Assembly: GCA_019914995.1 (NCBI GenBank)
Contig: CM034132.1
Span: 7,363,524 to 7,427,523, forward strand
Reading direction: 5' to 3'
Source: Acanthochlamys bracteata
Lineage: Eukaryota; Streptophyta; Magnoliopsida; Pandanales; Velloziaceae
Length of the DNA: 64,000 bases
The notes under the pieces are model-generated. The model did no database searches and had not been told where the DNA came from. It saw nothing but the letters and a program-made list of their open reading frames with translations. Made by a program: the position numbers and the translations under genes. This document shows positions 24,135-37,269 of the stretch, piece by piece (position 1 is the first letter of the stretch; each line of letters starts with the position of its first letter).

Positions 24135-27100
24135 CGTAAGTAGAGTTTTCTTTTTTTTTTCTTTTGTCTGTGAACTTTGCCCATTTGTTATCTTCTTTCT
24201 TTTACTTATTTTCTTTTGTAAAGTTTCTTGCCATCGCGATCGTTGAGCAACAATTTTTTGCTTTATTCTTTGTCGCAAACGCTCTCGACGAACAGAATGT
24301 TGTTCGCATATTTTTTTTGCTTGCCGTCATCGATCGAAAGATTTGCTTCAATCACGCAGCAATGATTGCATTTTCACAGATTTCGGTCAAAGAAGAGACG
24401 AAGCATGTCCGAATGTTAACTTTATGAATCCTTTATCTTTGTTTGTTATTTTACTCATTTCTTATTATGTACTTCTGGGCTTTGGTTAGCACTAAACATA
24501 TTAAAACAATGTCTTCTTTGTTGTTTTCTTATTTATAGATTTTGGAGTAAATTTGTTATTTTACTTTTATTCTACAAAATTAAAAGTTTTTGAATTTTAG
24601 AATTTCGTAATAATTTCATTGTGCAAATTTCATTTTTATATGATTCTTTTTTTATAAAATGACTAAATTCATCAAAGAATTCTCTCAATTCAGATTAAGT
24701 AAATGCTACAACCCACCAAACTGTCCACACATGTAAGAATCCCGCAGCACGAGGAGAGACTTTACCGTTCATCTTGGGTTCACATAATATCTAAGCCATC
24801 TCAATTCTCAAGTTAAATAGTTGGTACCCAAAAAGCAATAGCAGATAAAAAACTATACAACACGCAGGAATTCTTCCTGTGTCTCCAGCAGGGAATGAAG
24901 ATCGATATGTTCTTGATATCAATAAGTCGCTATTATGTTTTTTAATGTCTACTTATATTTAGTTCATTTTGAATTTGCAAACAGGTTTTGCTAACTTGAT
25001 TCTGCATGAAACTAGTTATTATCATACCTACAATGTAAGTTCATCTTTTGTATAAGACAAAAAAAAGTACTCAAATACATGCAGTTATCTTTATATGGTT
25101 TCATACGCGTTAATTATTGTATGAAAAAAGATTGAGTTCAACAACATTATAATTGCTTCAAAAGTTTTACATTGAAAAATCGCTTGCTTATCAACAAGTA
25201 CTATGACAGTAAATATTTTTGACTGTAAGTTGAAATTTGCATGCACACTACAAATGTGAGAGGCAATGATTAATTAAAATACACTCATTCAAGCTAGTAA
25301 CTCTAAAACACCTTTAATGTTGTCAAACTCCTGAGACAGTTGCATTGCAATTTCCAACTAACCATACAAAAATGTTGATCTATGCATGAACATAATATAT
25401 TATATAAAATAAAATTGTTTTACAAAAAAGGTGTCCAAAATATATTATAAACACAACATGTATATTGAATGATGTTTCTGAACAAAATCTATACATAGCA
25501 TTGTTGTAAATAACGGATTTTACTGTGATTCAAAAACTTCAAGAGAACTACTTTGCTTTTATCATTTTGCAATACAATATATGCCTATAATGCATATATA
25601 CCAACAAAAAATTCTAATAACAAAAAACGTTTATTAAGAAAAGACCTAACTCCTGAGGACCAGTTCTTGTATGTCGTATAATACACTATCAGAAAAAGAT
25701 ATTTGTTGTGCTTAAAACCATTTGTAATTGTAAAGTGTAATTCAACTCTGTCTTAAAAAGATTGGGATAGTATTTTTCTATGCATTCCAACAACACCTAT
25801 ATTAAGCTGCTTATAGCCATATGACTGGAAGATAATGAGTTGTAAGAAAGTTGAACTGTTTACATAAATGATACAAATTATCTCCATACAATTCTTAATT
25901 TATTACTTGTACACAAACTACTGAGTGTTCAAATAGGATAATATTATAGTAGTCAGAACCAACACAGGTATCGATCCTAAAAGACTGCTTGATCATCGGA
26001 CCATCGATTTATCTTGTAGGTTATCGATCGACCCATTAGGTCAAGGTGTCGGTTCCAACCACTTTTCTCTTCGAAACAACAAAGATGCTACTCTCAACAA
26101 GTTTGTGGTCTAGTTTCAAACACAATCTTATTTATATATTTAACTATCTCCAAACTTCTCTAAAGAAGTATGATTTTTGTTTTTTGTTTACCTTTCTTCT
26201 TTTCCTTGTTCACCTGATTTTTAACCTCTTGGTGGCTCGATCTCAAACTTGATGGTCTCCAACCATTGACCTCCCTCTCTCACGAGCTTCTCCTTTCTTT
26301 TTCTTCTCTTCTCTTGCGTTTCTTTTGCTATTGAAGAGCTTGAGCCGCCAAATGTAAGCACATGAGCTCGACGTGGGATCTGTAGCCGAACCTAGATAGT
26401 GAATGCATTCCATCTTCATTGCTACCCCTTGACGTTGTGCTGGTCGATTGCTTGTTCTTATTCTGTTATCACCGGTGACTCGGTATGCAAGTGACTCAAT
26501 AAAGAACGGTGATCGAGTCTCTAGTTTTCGATTGGACTTGACCGTTTCGGGTCTAGCTACAAAGAATAATACAGGAGTAACATAATAACTAAGTTATTTT
26601 TTTTCAAAGTTGATTAAGTCAATATAATAAATTATGATATAAAATGACACAAAGTAATTATAAAAGTACTTAATCATGGTAGACACTCATTTGCTCAACA
26701 TTGAGTTCTAAGCATTTATAGACTTGAGATAGAATTTCAAACCTTCTTATATTAATTTAACAATTACTAATTATCATTAACAAAAAATACTAATTATGAA
26801 ATAACAAGAAGAAAAGAAGTAGCATAATTTTTAGCAAGAGTCTTGCTGCTTAGATACAACACGAGCATTATCTCTACATTCTTTATAGTCTTTGGCCTAC
26901 ATTTCTCTGATTGGCAAACGAACTTAGAAAATTCATACATATACGACAATAAAATATATTTAAATAAAAAGAAAATTTCCAAAAATAGTAGCGACTGCTG
27001 TTTCATTATTAGGACTTTATTTTTGTTTTACTTTTTGACTTAGCTCGGGCCTTATCAACTGGTTTGATGAGTTTTCGTAAACCCCTCTTAGTCGACCGGA

Positions 27101-27370
27101 TCTCATAGATCTGATTATGGTCATAGATTTTTGGCTTTCGGTTCATTCCCGTAGATCCTAACTTGGTAAACAAATTATGTATTCTATAGGCATCTTTGGT
27201 AGGCTTCCTTTAATTTTCTCAAGTAATAATCAATAAGTTATATACCAATAATGTTTTAATTGTCACATTGAATCATATGCTTATATTGTCATTATTCGTG
27301 TGGGTGTACAATCGAGCTTTGCTTATGACCTTTGTGAGCGTGTTCTCTATAGTTGTTAATGGTTTATTCT
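24135..27370. other. Intergenic, nothing certain
   Basis: The stretch is AT-rich with a few GC-richer patches at 24.15-24.4, 24.7-24.9 and 25.95-26.55 kb. The patch at 24868-24930 reads open in one plus frame (ILPVSPAGNEDRYVLDI) but is too short to call. The patches at 26 kb carry atcgatcgacc words. None has termini or domains I can support. Confidence 0.4.
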
Positions 27371-27521
27371 TGTTAGAGTTCTACTTATAGCAAAATTCTA
27401 TGTTATATTTAAATTGAGGTTTTACTCCAACTTTATATTTATAATGTAGCATTGCATACTATATAATGCCTATGATGTAAACTCTACAATAATCATAAAT
27501 TCATAATTTTTTTCATTTACA
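27371..27521 (+). repeat. 5' LTR of copia element
   Basis: It starts TGTTAGAGTTC and ends CATTTACA. It shares ttgcatactatata and cataattttt blocks in order with 30997-31144. Confidence 0.65.
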
Positions 27522-30500
27522 AATTGCTTCATGATATCAAAGCATATTGATCTTTCTGCACATTATTCTTTTTCAATTTCTTTAATTTTAATTATTCGTC
27601 TTCAATTTCAATTTTAATTCAATTTCACTATGAGTTTATCTACTTTTACCTATTCTCATCAGTAGTGTATTTGTTCTCATTGCAATAAGTGTGGTCATAT
27701 AGTGGATTATCGTTTTCACTTTCGTATATTTTTGCTTACTTAATATAGCAAGCGGGTGAAAAAAAAACTATTTTTTAATTCTTCTCTCTAATTAAAGCTC
27801 CTGATTCAGTAACAATCAATGCTTACCGGCTCCTCTGCCTCTCTTTGTTCGCATGGCTTATTCTAGATATTAAATTCTACTACATCTCATCATATATAAC
27901 TTCGGAGCAATTATTATTATCCAACATTACATTATTATCACCATATCTTCTATAATTAAATACAACCAACGGCTCTTATTTAGTTTCACTCGATTTGGAT
28001 TACATTACTTTAGGTACTCTATGTTATCTTTTGTCTTACATGTTTCAAGTTTCACTTTTAACATTATCTCTGTTAGTGCCCTTATGATAGTGAATTTATT
28101 ATTATGTTTGATTCTCTCACCATATTATAGGGGATCCCTATACAAACTAAAATATTAGTAGATATCGATTATATAAAGAGACGACTACATCATTAAGAAT
28201 ATCTTTATGTTATATTTCCTAAAATTTGTTATTATAGTTGTGCTGCTATAGTTTTATCTGTTACCAGTGGTATATATATTTGAATCATATCTCAGAGTTC
28301 CGCTTGAGAGTTTATTTCTAAGTGGAGCCCTTAGGAATCTTTTTCCTCCTTTATCAACATATATAAGTTGTAAGTTAGCTAAACATGTAACTCTACTCTT
28401 CATTAAGAGTTCACCTAAACTAATAATGTTTTTTAGATTCGTTCATCTGATATTTGAGACTTGCTTTTTATCCCATTCATGATTGATTTTTTCTATTATG
28501 CGAGTTCAATTAATAGTTAACTCGTTATATCTGGGTATATCCCATGTGTGTCATCGTTCAGAGTTATCTACTATCAATAAGATTCATGTTATTGTTCATA
28601 CTCAATTTACTATTATGATTAAAACTATCCATTCTCATTGTGTTAGTGAGTATCTCTCAATTATAATGAGAACCGTTTAATAATCTCACATCACTAATTT
28701 TTAACAATTATGTTCTTATACTTTAGAGCATAATGTGGTAGCGGAATATAAATATCATCACTACTTGTGCTCTATTGTTATCCTCTTTCGTTCATCATAT
28801 ATACCTTTAATGTAAAGGTGATTCTTACCTTTGTTAATATTATCAATCTCATTCCATGGGGATTTCTTTTTTCATCTTCTTCTGATAATTATATGATCCG
28901 TACTTTTAGGTTTAGTTGTTTTGTTCTTCTTCATCCAATTGAGCACACAAAGCTAACTACTGATTTAAGTCAAGTGTGTTTTATTAGTATTAGTTTCGAA
29001 TTTCGTGCACAAGGATATCGCTTTATGATACCCATCGCCGTTTTTGTATTTCTATTCATGACACCTTGTTTTAGAACACTCATTATAAACCAACTCAACT
29101 TTGGATGTAATGTCTTAATACTATCACATATTCAGCCTTATAGTGTTTTATTGATTCTATTTCTTTACTTCCTTCAATTTTACAGTTTCTTCTATCGTAA
29201 GTTTAACTTAGCTCGTAAGGATCATCCTCACCCTCTTCTTACTTCCAATCGACCTCCTTGTTCACTACTGTCCTCTCACATTTATTATTTCCACCTCCTA
29301 TTTTGATTTTGATACTGGTATATCAGGATTTTACATACTTTTTTTCTACTTTCATTTCTTCATCGTCTATACCATGACCATCTTCATCTCCCCTAATATT
29401 CACTCGTAGGTCATAGCATCAACTTCTGATCGTCTTAGACCAAACTATTCAGGTCCATTAGATAAATTTGGTTTGCTACTTTAATTTCTTATTTTATACT
29501 TCATTCATTTCTTATTGCTATTCACATATCTACGATCACAAATTTTATCAAGAAGCAATTTATTATCTTGAATGGTAGGAGATTACGATAGAGGAGTTTT
29601 GCGCATTTTGGTAAACATATATTTGGGATAAAATCCTATTACGAAAGAGAGTTCAGCCTGTTATTTGTAAATGAGTTTTTAAAATCAAGTATAGAGACTG
29701 ATGGAACCAGTAAGCAACATAATATCTGTTTTGTTGCACGAGAATTTACTCAATAGCATGAGGCTGATTATGATGAAATATTTGTTTTATAGCTAAGAAA
29801 ATCATAGTTTGCACATTACTATTTGGTGTTGTATTTCGTCGATGGTGTTGCTATTAGAGGAATATGAAAAATGTATTTCTTTTGCTTTTTTAAATATTAT
29901 TTGTATGCAGCCACATCCAGGTCTTTTCACTCCTTCAAATTATGTATATCATTTTTTCGTGCTATTTTTATTGATTCGAATAAGTTTTTAATGTTTAGTT
30001 TGAGCATTTTTTGTACACTTACTAAGGCAGATTTTGGTAAAGTTTTCAAGATCATTCTTCATTTGTGTTGCCATCATTGGTAGGAGGTGTGCTCTTATTG
30101 TTATATGTGGATGATATGATCTTAAATAGAGAAGATTTTGTAAAGATTGTAGCTATTCAGAGATACCTTCAGAAGTACTTACAAATTAAGGATCGTCCTT
30201 TACACTATTTTCTCGGACTAGAGATTGCCTAATGTGATAGAAAAATTCTTATAAGATATATAAGATAGATATTATTAAATAGTAGATATATAAGCTAGCT
30301 AAATAGGTGATACTCTATTGGAGCTTCATGTAAAGCTTCATCTTGAAAATGGTGAACCTCTCACGATCTTACTTGCTACAGACAACTAGCGAGTCAGCTT
30401 TATATCTCTGCTTAATTAGATCCGATACTTCTTATGTTAGTATTATGAGTTAATTTATTTATGCACCTTGACCAATATATTATCCTACTTTGTTCAGGAT

Positions 30501-30996
30501 CTTAGGATATCTTTGAATTATCATTATTCGCTCGCTTTTTATATTTTTTTATATATAATCTGAAGCTTCAAGCATCTTTCTATACAAATTATTTGTTTCT
30601 TAGTGAATCATTGATCTTGTGGTGAAGTAAAAAGAAAGTAGTTGTTGCATGTTATTCTACAAAGTCGAAGTACAGTGCTATGGCTACAACCACTAGATAA
30701 TTATTCGTGTGTATATATTACTTTCTAAATGGGCATTGCATGTAATAGAGTTACACCTCTTCATTTGCGATAATTAGAGTGCTATAAATAATACAAGCAA
30801 TCTGATTTTTCATAGGAGGAGAAAATATATTAAGATCGACTGTGACTTTGTTCATGAACATATTCTAAGAACACTATTTTTTTATGCATGTGAGCTCTAC
30901 TGATCACTTAGGATATCGCTTCGTAAAGTCACACCACACATTAGCTATTATTGGACAAATTCATATTATTTGACATGCTATGAGTTTAAGAGAAGA

Positions 30997-31144
30997 TGTT
31001 AGTATTTTAACTGTATTAGAATTATATATTATATCTATATTAGTTTTTTTCTAGTTATGTATTTACAATCTAATATTGCATACTATATATATGATGATCA
31101 TAATAATTAAAAAGTATCGATGCATAATTTTTCTTCTTAATTAT
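30997..31144 (+). repeat. 3' LTR of copia element
   Basis: It starts TGTTAGTATTTT immediately after a purine-rich aagagaaga tract that fits a polypurine primer. The right end is approximate because the terminal bases have diverged. Confidence 0.6.
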
Positions 31145-34113
31145 ATAAATTATTTTGGTATTCTATATGCCTAACGAAGTTATAATTCTTTGTTTTGCAT
31201 AATATAAAATCTTTTTATCTGAACTATAGTGAAAGAGGACTTTTGATTGAGTTTTTCAAATGCTTATCATTTTCAATAAACAGCTCACATTTTTCTATAA
31301 ATTTTTTATAGTAGTTTATAGATTTTAAAATTTTGAGATATAGAAATTTATATATTGTAGTATTTTTATATATATATTTTTTATATTTTTTAAGTAAAAA
31401 ACTTAAGCTCTCGAAAATTTTTTTAAAATTTTTTACCTTAAAAAAGATCAGTTTAATAAGTGCTTCCAAAAATCTTTAACTGTTTTGAGAATAAAAGCAT
31501 TGCTGGATGTACTATGTCATTAATTGTTAAGCAATCATTAACCTATACATACATCTTATCGCTCAGACTAATAATTAATCATCCAACGTATACATAAAAT
31601 ATTGAGAATGATTAATTTGATAATCGTGTAGCACGTGTTATCTAGTCTGAGATACGACAATAACTATTATTGGTGAGAAAGCCCGGCCACACTTTGGATG
31701 ATTTGCGCGTAAACATCAAGAGACTTCAAATTGGAAGGCTTTAATGGGAATCCAAACCTAGAGAACCAGAACAGATGATAGCAAATTCAATAATTTGGGA
31801 TTTTATCCATGTCTTCTTATGATGACTTGGGACGTTGAAGGCCCTGGAAGCGCCATTGCAGCATTACAACAAATTGCTTCCTGTCAAATTCAAAGGACAG
31901 CTACTTATATATTACCATGATAACAAATTTGGATTGGTGGTGTTTGGATCAAACTTAAACTAGACCAATTGATTTTGGAAAACAGACAACAGTATTATAG
32001 CAGCTTGGTCAATGCAGACCCAAAAAAAAAAGGGATTAATTGGGTGGATTTGTCCCAATCTTTGTTCCCCTTTCTTTTCATGATTCCAAGGCTTTTTCGT
32101 GAAAGAAGGGGCTCACTATGCAAGGGACATGTAAGAGAGACATTTCGGTTCACAGCCAAACGAAAACCAAATAAACCTGTTTTGTTTGGGTTATGCAATT
32201 ACCAAGCTGCTACTGAATTGGATTGTCTGTGAACCAAAAGATGGATTGGTTTGGTTCAAGTTGCATGCAAGGGAGTGTGATAAGAGTATAATTATCTATA
32301 TTTGTTGTATCTTTTTTCAACATTTTAAATGCTGATTTTCCATTCATATGAGCTAAACTGTGTTGTTTTTATAAATTGATAGGTAAAGAAATAGAAGGCT
32401 GGAGAGACAAGCTAAGAAAGGAGGGTCACAAGAGAAAGGGATAAAGTATTCTCTCCCTGTAAAAAATTCTTAACCTTGAATAATTCTCCTCTACCCAGAT
32501 TCTTCTCCGCCATAACTGAATCCAAGAGTTTGTTCATTCTTTTTTCTTTTATTTTCCTTCCGGGAGATTCTTTTTCATAATTTGAAAGATTAATAAGTTT
32601 ACTGCAAACAAGGTTCATTTATGGAGACCGGAGGGAGGGGGGGCACGGGGGGGTCTATCTCCTTTTTTTTTTAAAATTATTTTTATTTTTATTTTTTTTT
32701 AAGGTTTCAAGATGCCTTAATTTGAGTATCCAAATATTCTCTGATGATTGTTTGTGAAGTTATTGAGAGTTATTAATTTTGATGTAAATTGCAATTTAAA
32801 TATTGAATTTATATGCCTCATCACTATTAAATTGGATATTTGAATCATATGATTAAGTTTGCTTCCGATAAACTATAATTATTATATTCTCTAACAAAAT
32901 ATGTAACTATATAATTCCAAACTATAATGCATCTCTACTTTAAATTTAGATTAACCAAAGTAAAATAAATTAGAGATAATAATTTAAATTGGACTAAATT
33001 TAGAATTATAATAAAAATTTAACATAAACGCTAAACTAAAATATTAAGTACAAATATCTTCACAATTATTAACAATAAGTATCACAAAGCAGATTTTAAA
33101 ATTGCAATTGTAATCACATTTCTCTTTCTCAAAACACAAGAATATTATTTCTCAAATTTTGATTTCATAAACCTTTGAATTTAATTAGGCAGCTCTTTAT
33201 TTTGAGCTTCATTTGAATTAAAATTTCGAGTTAATAACAATTTCATGAAACAAACCAATTTTCTATTGTTCAGTAAACAATAATCGTACACTTAAGAAAT
33301 AAATTAGAATAAAAAAACTTCAAATTTTCTGACATTATTTCATCCGCATCATAAGTAACCAATATTATATGACTCATAGAAAACACAATATAAACTTAAA
33401 GCAAGAGAATGATTCAATGGAAATGCACAGCCAAGATGCCCAAAAGCAGGAAAAAAGGTAATCTATCAACGGAATAACAGGCGTAACCTCAATCGTGAGC
33501 TTTTAGCGTAGGCTCCAAAACACAAGCTTTTGAATCATATATTGCAGATATGTAACTTCGACTAAAACCTCAAATATTCACTATAACTAAACTCTCTCTC
33601 AAATAACTACCTCTTATTCATATCTACCATATACATCTAAGTACGGTTGGCAAATTCCAGGTTGATCCAGGAACATGCTCTAGACATGAATGCACTACAA
33701 GTCTTATACACATCCACAATAAAAGATACAACCAAGTAAAAACAACTACAGTATTGACAAGCAATCCTGAGACCAAGGACCTAAAAAAAGTGTTTGCAAG
33801 CTATACAAACTTGAATGTCACATATCTTAATGCTATCGAAGGAATACAAAAATCATTCAAGGAGATAACTAGCAACTCTGCAGCAACTCTATGCCAAGAT
33901 CACCTACGCAGAAACAAGCAAATGATTCTCTTCTTAACTTCCTGATACACTTTATTATCTGTTGCAATAAGAAACTACAGTCATTAAAAACACCTGTTGA
34001 TAAGAAACTAAAAACACAGACAAATAGTAGATTAAAAAGAAAAAAAAGGAAAAGAAAAGTCTGATTGAAAAAGAAGAATGCATGAATGCCACTGCAACAT
34101 TTTACAGTGACAT
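31145..34113. other. AT-rich intergenic with one G-rich spot
   Basis: An AT-rich, palindrome-prone stretch at 31.23-31.48 kb looks like a decayed MITE. Overlapping frames on both strands at 31.97-32.23 kb show no domain. From 32.66 to 33.4 kb the sequence is nearly all A/T. I see no gene. Confidence 0.4.
32633..32653 (+). other. G-rich run, possible G-quadruplex
   Basis: Three G tracts of 3, 7 and 7 bases are separated by A and CAC. The long tracts can supply four GGG runs with short loops. It is followed by a long T-rich tract. It stands out in a very AT-rich region. Confidence 0.5.
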
Positions 34114-34642
34114 TGCCATGCCCATCCTGAAGCTAAATTCATTATAAAAATAATAAGACTTCAAAAGTAAATTAGATTCTTCATCCAAATCCACACACTC
34201 AGCACAGCGCAAATTGTGTTACCAATTCCACTTGTTTCATGATATTCTCACTGATTAACATGATGGAAGCTGCGCGACAGCATATTTCACATGTCATGCG
34301 CTTGAATCAAATTCAAGCCTAACAAATAACAACTACACCAAATGTGTCTCTTACTAGTTTTGAGTTTTGGCAACAGCTTAAGCCCCGTTTGCCATGGCCA
34401 ACCTAAAACTAAATTCTTTAGAATAATCATAAGACTTCAAAAGTAAATTAGATTCTTCATCCAAATCCACACACTCAGCACAGAGCCGATTGTGTTACCA
34501 ATTCCACTTGTTTGATGATATTCTCACTGATTAACATGGTGGTGGTGGAAGCTGTGAGGCAGCATATTTCACATGTCATGCACTTGAATCAAATTCAAGC
34601 CTTAAATAACAACTAAACCAAATTTCTCTCTCTTACTAGTTT
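34114..34642. repeat. Direct duplication, two units of about 250 bp
   Basis: Units 34114-34360 and 34390-34642 start tgccatg and end ttactagttt, and they align throughout. Differences include a small ggt/gga expansion in the second copy and scattered substitutions. The start-to-start spacing is 276 bp. Neither unit codes for anything I can see. It is a local tandem duplication that has since diverged. Confidence 0.85.
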
Positions 34643-36180
34643 GATAAAAGAATAGTTATCCTCAAGTATTTTAAAGCTGCAGTTCTACTACTAGCTTCCT
34701 ATGGAAAAAAAGAAATCTTTGTTTTGTTGTACCATTTGGATGGAACCAAACCAACTGATGTAGAAATTTATTGATTATCATGAAAAGAATTATTATTTTA
34801 GACTACAACATAATGAAACTTCTACTTCTCAGTCAATTAACTCACATTACCTGTCACATTAAACGAATAAGATATGGTTAAAAAAAACAATATGAAAATT
34901 TTCAATTCAAGATCAAAGTATATAAGAAAAAAGTCTTGTTAAGAAAACAATATGTACTTGAAAAATGCCACCAGTTCCAAATAGGAAGCAATGAATCTCT
35001 ATCAAAATTACAGTCAACAAAATAATTTCTATTTTCCATCAACCATTAGCCTAATCAAATTTTTTTCTTAAACTAATCAATCAACAAAAGTTAGAAGAAC
35101 AGAGATCTCTGCACACTAATGAACTCAAAACTCATTGTGCTTAACTTGTTCAAATTCGTCAGACTCCAGTTACCACTGTCATCATTTCTGTTCTCTAACA
35201 TAGATTCTGAGTTGCGAAGTAAGATATCCAATTTTGAATTCAAAAAACCTTGCCGAAATAGAGAACAAGACACCAAGAAGTATACAGGAAATGATAGAGA
35301 TCGTCACTTCTCCCAAACAGCATCCACAATCCCTATCATCGACATTTGATTGCTACAATAAAGGTTAGTACCTACCCTTGTCGGAGACGGAAAGGAACGA
35401 AAGGACCGTCATCGGATAGGCCGATCTGGTTGGATTTTTGTGAAGACGTGTAGCAGTAGAGGGGACAGGTTGATGTGGGAGAAGAAGAAGAAGGGAGAAC
35501 GAGATGAAGGATGAAGACGTGAGATGAGCCACACGAAAGAAAAGCAAAAGAAGGAAAAGCGGAACTAGAAATAAAACAGATTTGTTTCTAACTCATTTGA
35601 AGGGTTTTTCAGAGTAATATTAGGCTATACAAAATCATGCCAAACATTAATGGTAGGATAGTCTACCTACAGGTAAGAAAATCTAAAGGAACCCAAATAC
35701 TCTGATTACAAGGTGTATGCAAACTGGCCCTAACTATTTAAAAAAAAAGAAAAAAAAAGAAACAAAGTCATAGGTAGAACAGTAAACTATAAGATTTCGA
35801 AGACAAGCCAGCACTAAAATAAATTTAAAACTTCAACATAAGAATCCTTTAAAACTTCTGAATAACAATCTAATGAGTTGTAAGCTTGCTGCTAATCTTT
35901 CTCCCGCTATCTCTAAATGAAGCACGACGCAAACCACGAATAGAAACACACCAAAGCTGCTGATTTGGCAAGTCCTATCACCCTTGTCCATGCATTATTA
36001 GCTATTAATATTAATATTCATCAATTTAACATTATGCAGCCCTGGAGCCTAAAAACTTCCAAATAAAAACGGGAGGGTATACCCTACTTTCATCAAAATC
36101 AGCTCACAACCAAAGTCCACTAAGCACTATTCCACACACCCCCTCTAGCTCATTTTGGCATATACAACAAACTAAGCATT
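34643..36180. other. Intergenic, possible non-coding exon
   Basis: A GC-richer patch at 35.38-35.56 kb reads on the minus strand like a plant 5' leader. It has a short frame from ATG (MTVLSFLSVSDK) that runs into a GTAGGT donor-like site. No following exon was found toward 33.7 kb, so it is not called a gene. The rest is plain AT-rich DNA. Confidence 0.3.
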
Positions 36181-36184
36181 TATC

Positions 36185-36965
36185 CTACTTGAGTAAGGTT
36201 AATACATGAATCCGTTCTTTCCATTCAGTTTGATTATAAACTATACTCAGAGAAGATTTAATTCCTAAATCCTTCACTAGCATCCTAGGTCAAATTAATT
36301 TTGGTTTACCCTTTTTTCTCCTAAAGGGTTCTAATGAAATCACATCATACATTGCAACAGCTTTAAGTTAATGCAAGACATGTCCGAATTACCTAAGCCT
36401 ACCTTTTCCTGTCGTCAATCGAAACGACATCTACTTACTGGTGTATATTCTTATTTTATATTGTGTCCATAACAGTATATGCAAACATCCATCTTAACAT
36501 CCTTATAGCTGCTACATTTTTCTTATCAATATGTTGATCTTTGATCGCCCAGCACTCACTACTGTAAAATATTACAGTCCGAATGATTGTTCTGTAAGAC
36601 CGGCATTTTAGCTTTAAAGATACTTTTCTATCACACAAAATTTCGATACAATCTCGTCATTTTATCTATCATGTTTTTATTCTATTTATAGCATTTTTTT
36701 CAATTCCTCCTTATCAACGATCGAATCTATATATTTAGAACTATCACTCTGTGGTACAGCGCAATCCTCTATAGCTATAACAATATTATCATCGTTTTTG
36801 TATTTATTAAAATAACAATGCATATATTCTATCTTAAATTCTAAGGTGCTCCAACATTTAAATTATAATTTAATCTCTACTTTGCCTCGTCAATTAAAAT
36901 TATGTTATCGGCAAATAACATACACTACAATATTCCATCCTTTTAGCATATATTTTATCATATTT
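36185..36965 (-). mobile_element. RTE-type LINE, 3' fragment A
   Basis: The minus strand encodes the C-terminal part of an RTE-clade reverse transcriptase ORF. A segment of about 60 codons near 36456-36638 includes YSSECWAIKDQHIDKK and RMLRWM, hallmarks of plant RTE elements. The catalytic motif appears as FADN at 36904-36915 instead of FADD, so the second catalytic Asp is lost. It is 5'-truncated and has several frame disruptions. The 3' end lies near 36185, where the sequence matches the conserved RTE 3' end seen also in fragment B. Confidence 0.8.
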
Positions 36966-37269
36966 ATACATGCAAGTAAGCAAGTAAGCCATATAATCGT
37001 CAAGAACCAATGAAATATTCCAACTTACATTTAGCGTGCACCAAAATGTCGAGGAATTCAAAAGCTAAGTGGATATGTATAAGCAAAATGAACAACCTAT
37101 TTAACAAAGTAGAAAATATAGAAAGACACACCAATTTCTTACAATGATTGAGATTTTGATATGTTCAACTATTTTCTTAGTTAGAAATATTGATCCATAT
37201 TCATTTTGAAAAAGCCACTTGTTGATCCTTACTACTCACAAACACCTTTATGTGACGAGTATTTTAAGA

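Larger units (their letters stand above)
27371..31144 (+). mobile_element. Heavily decayed Ty1/copia retrotransposon
   Basis: Domain order is copia-like on the plus strand. A gag zinc-knuckle-like region lies near 27.67-27.72 kb. Integrase C-terminal territory is about 28.9-29.05 kb, where the residue pattern resembles the KL-P-S-C-F-GY region of copia integrases. Reverse transcriptase territory is about 29.63-30.25 kb, with a YVDDM motif near 30.11 kb. RNase H territory is about 30.35-30.95 kb, including a region like SKKQ-VV-S-STEAEY. Short LTRs of about 150 bp flank it, and a degenerate tRNA-iMet-type primer site (TGATATCAAAGC) lies just inside the left LTR. The coding region has many breaks, probably dozens. 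It is old, and no target duplication could be read. Confidence 0.8.

Noticed and set aside
24868-24930. Short plus-strand frame ILPVSPAGNEDRYVLDI
   Set aside because: Too short, with no clear splice sites or recognised domain.
28767-29306. 179-residue plus-strand frame that looks like a host membrane protein
   Set aside because: Part of it matches the copia integrase C-terminal pattern and it sits in order between the gag and reverse transcriptase territories. The hydrophobic look comes from AT-rich decay.
31969-32232. Overlapping frames on both strands
   Set aside because: Neither shows a domain, and overlapping frames of this size are expected by chance.
35365-35547. Possible first exon on the minus strand
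   Set aside because: A donor-like site exists but no downstream coding exon could be found, so no gene is claimed.
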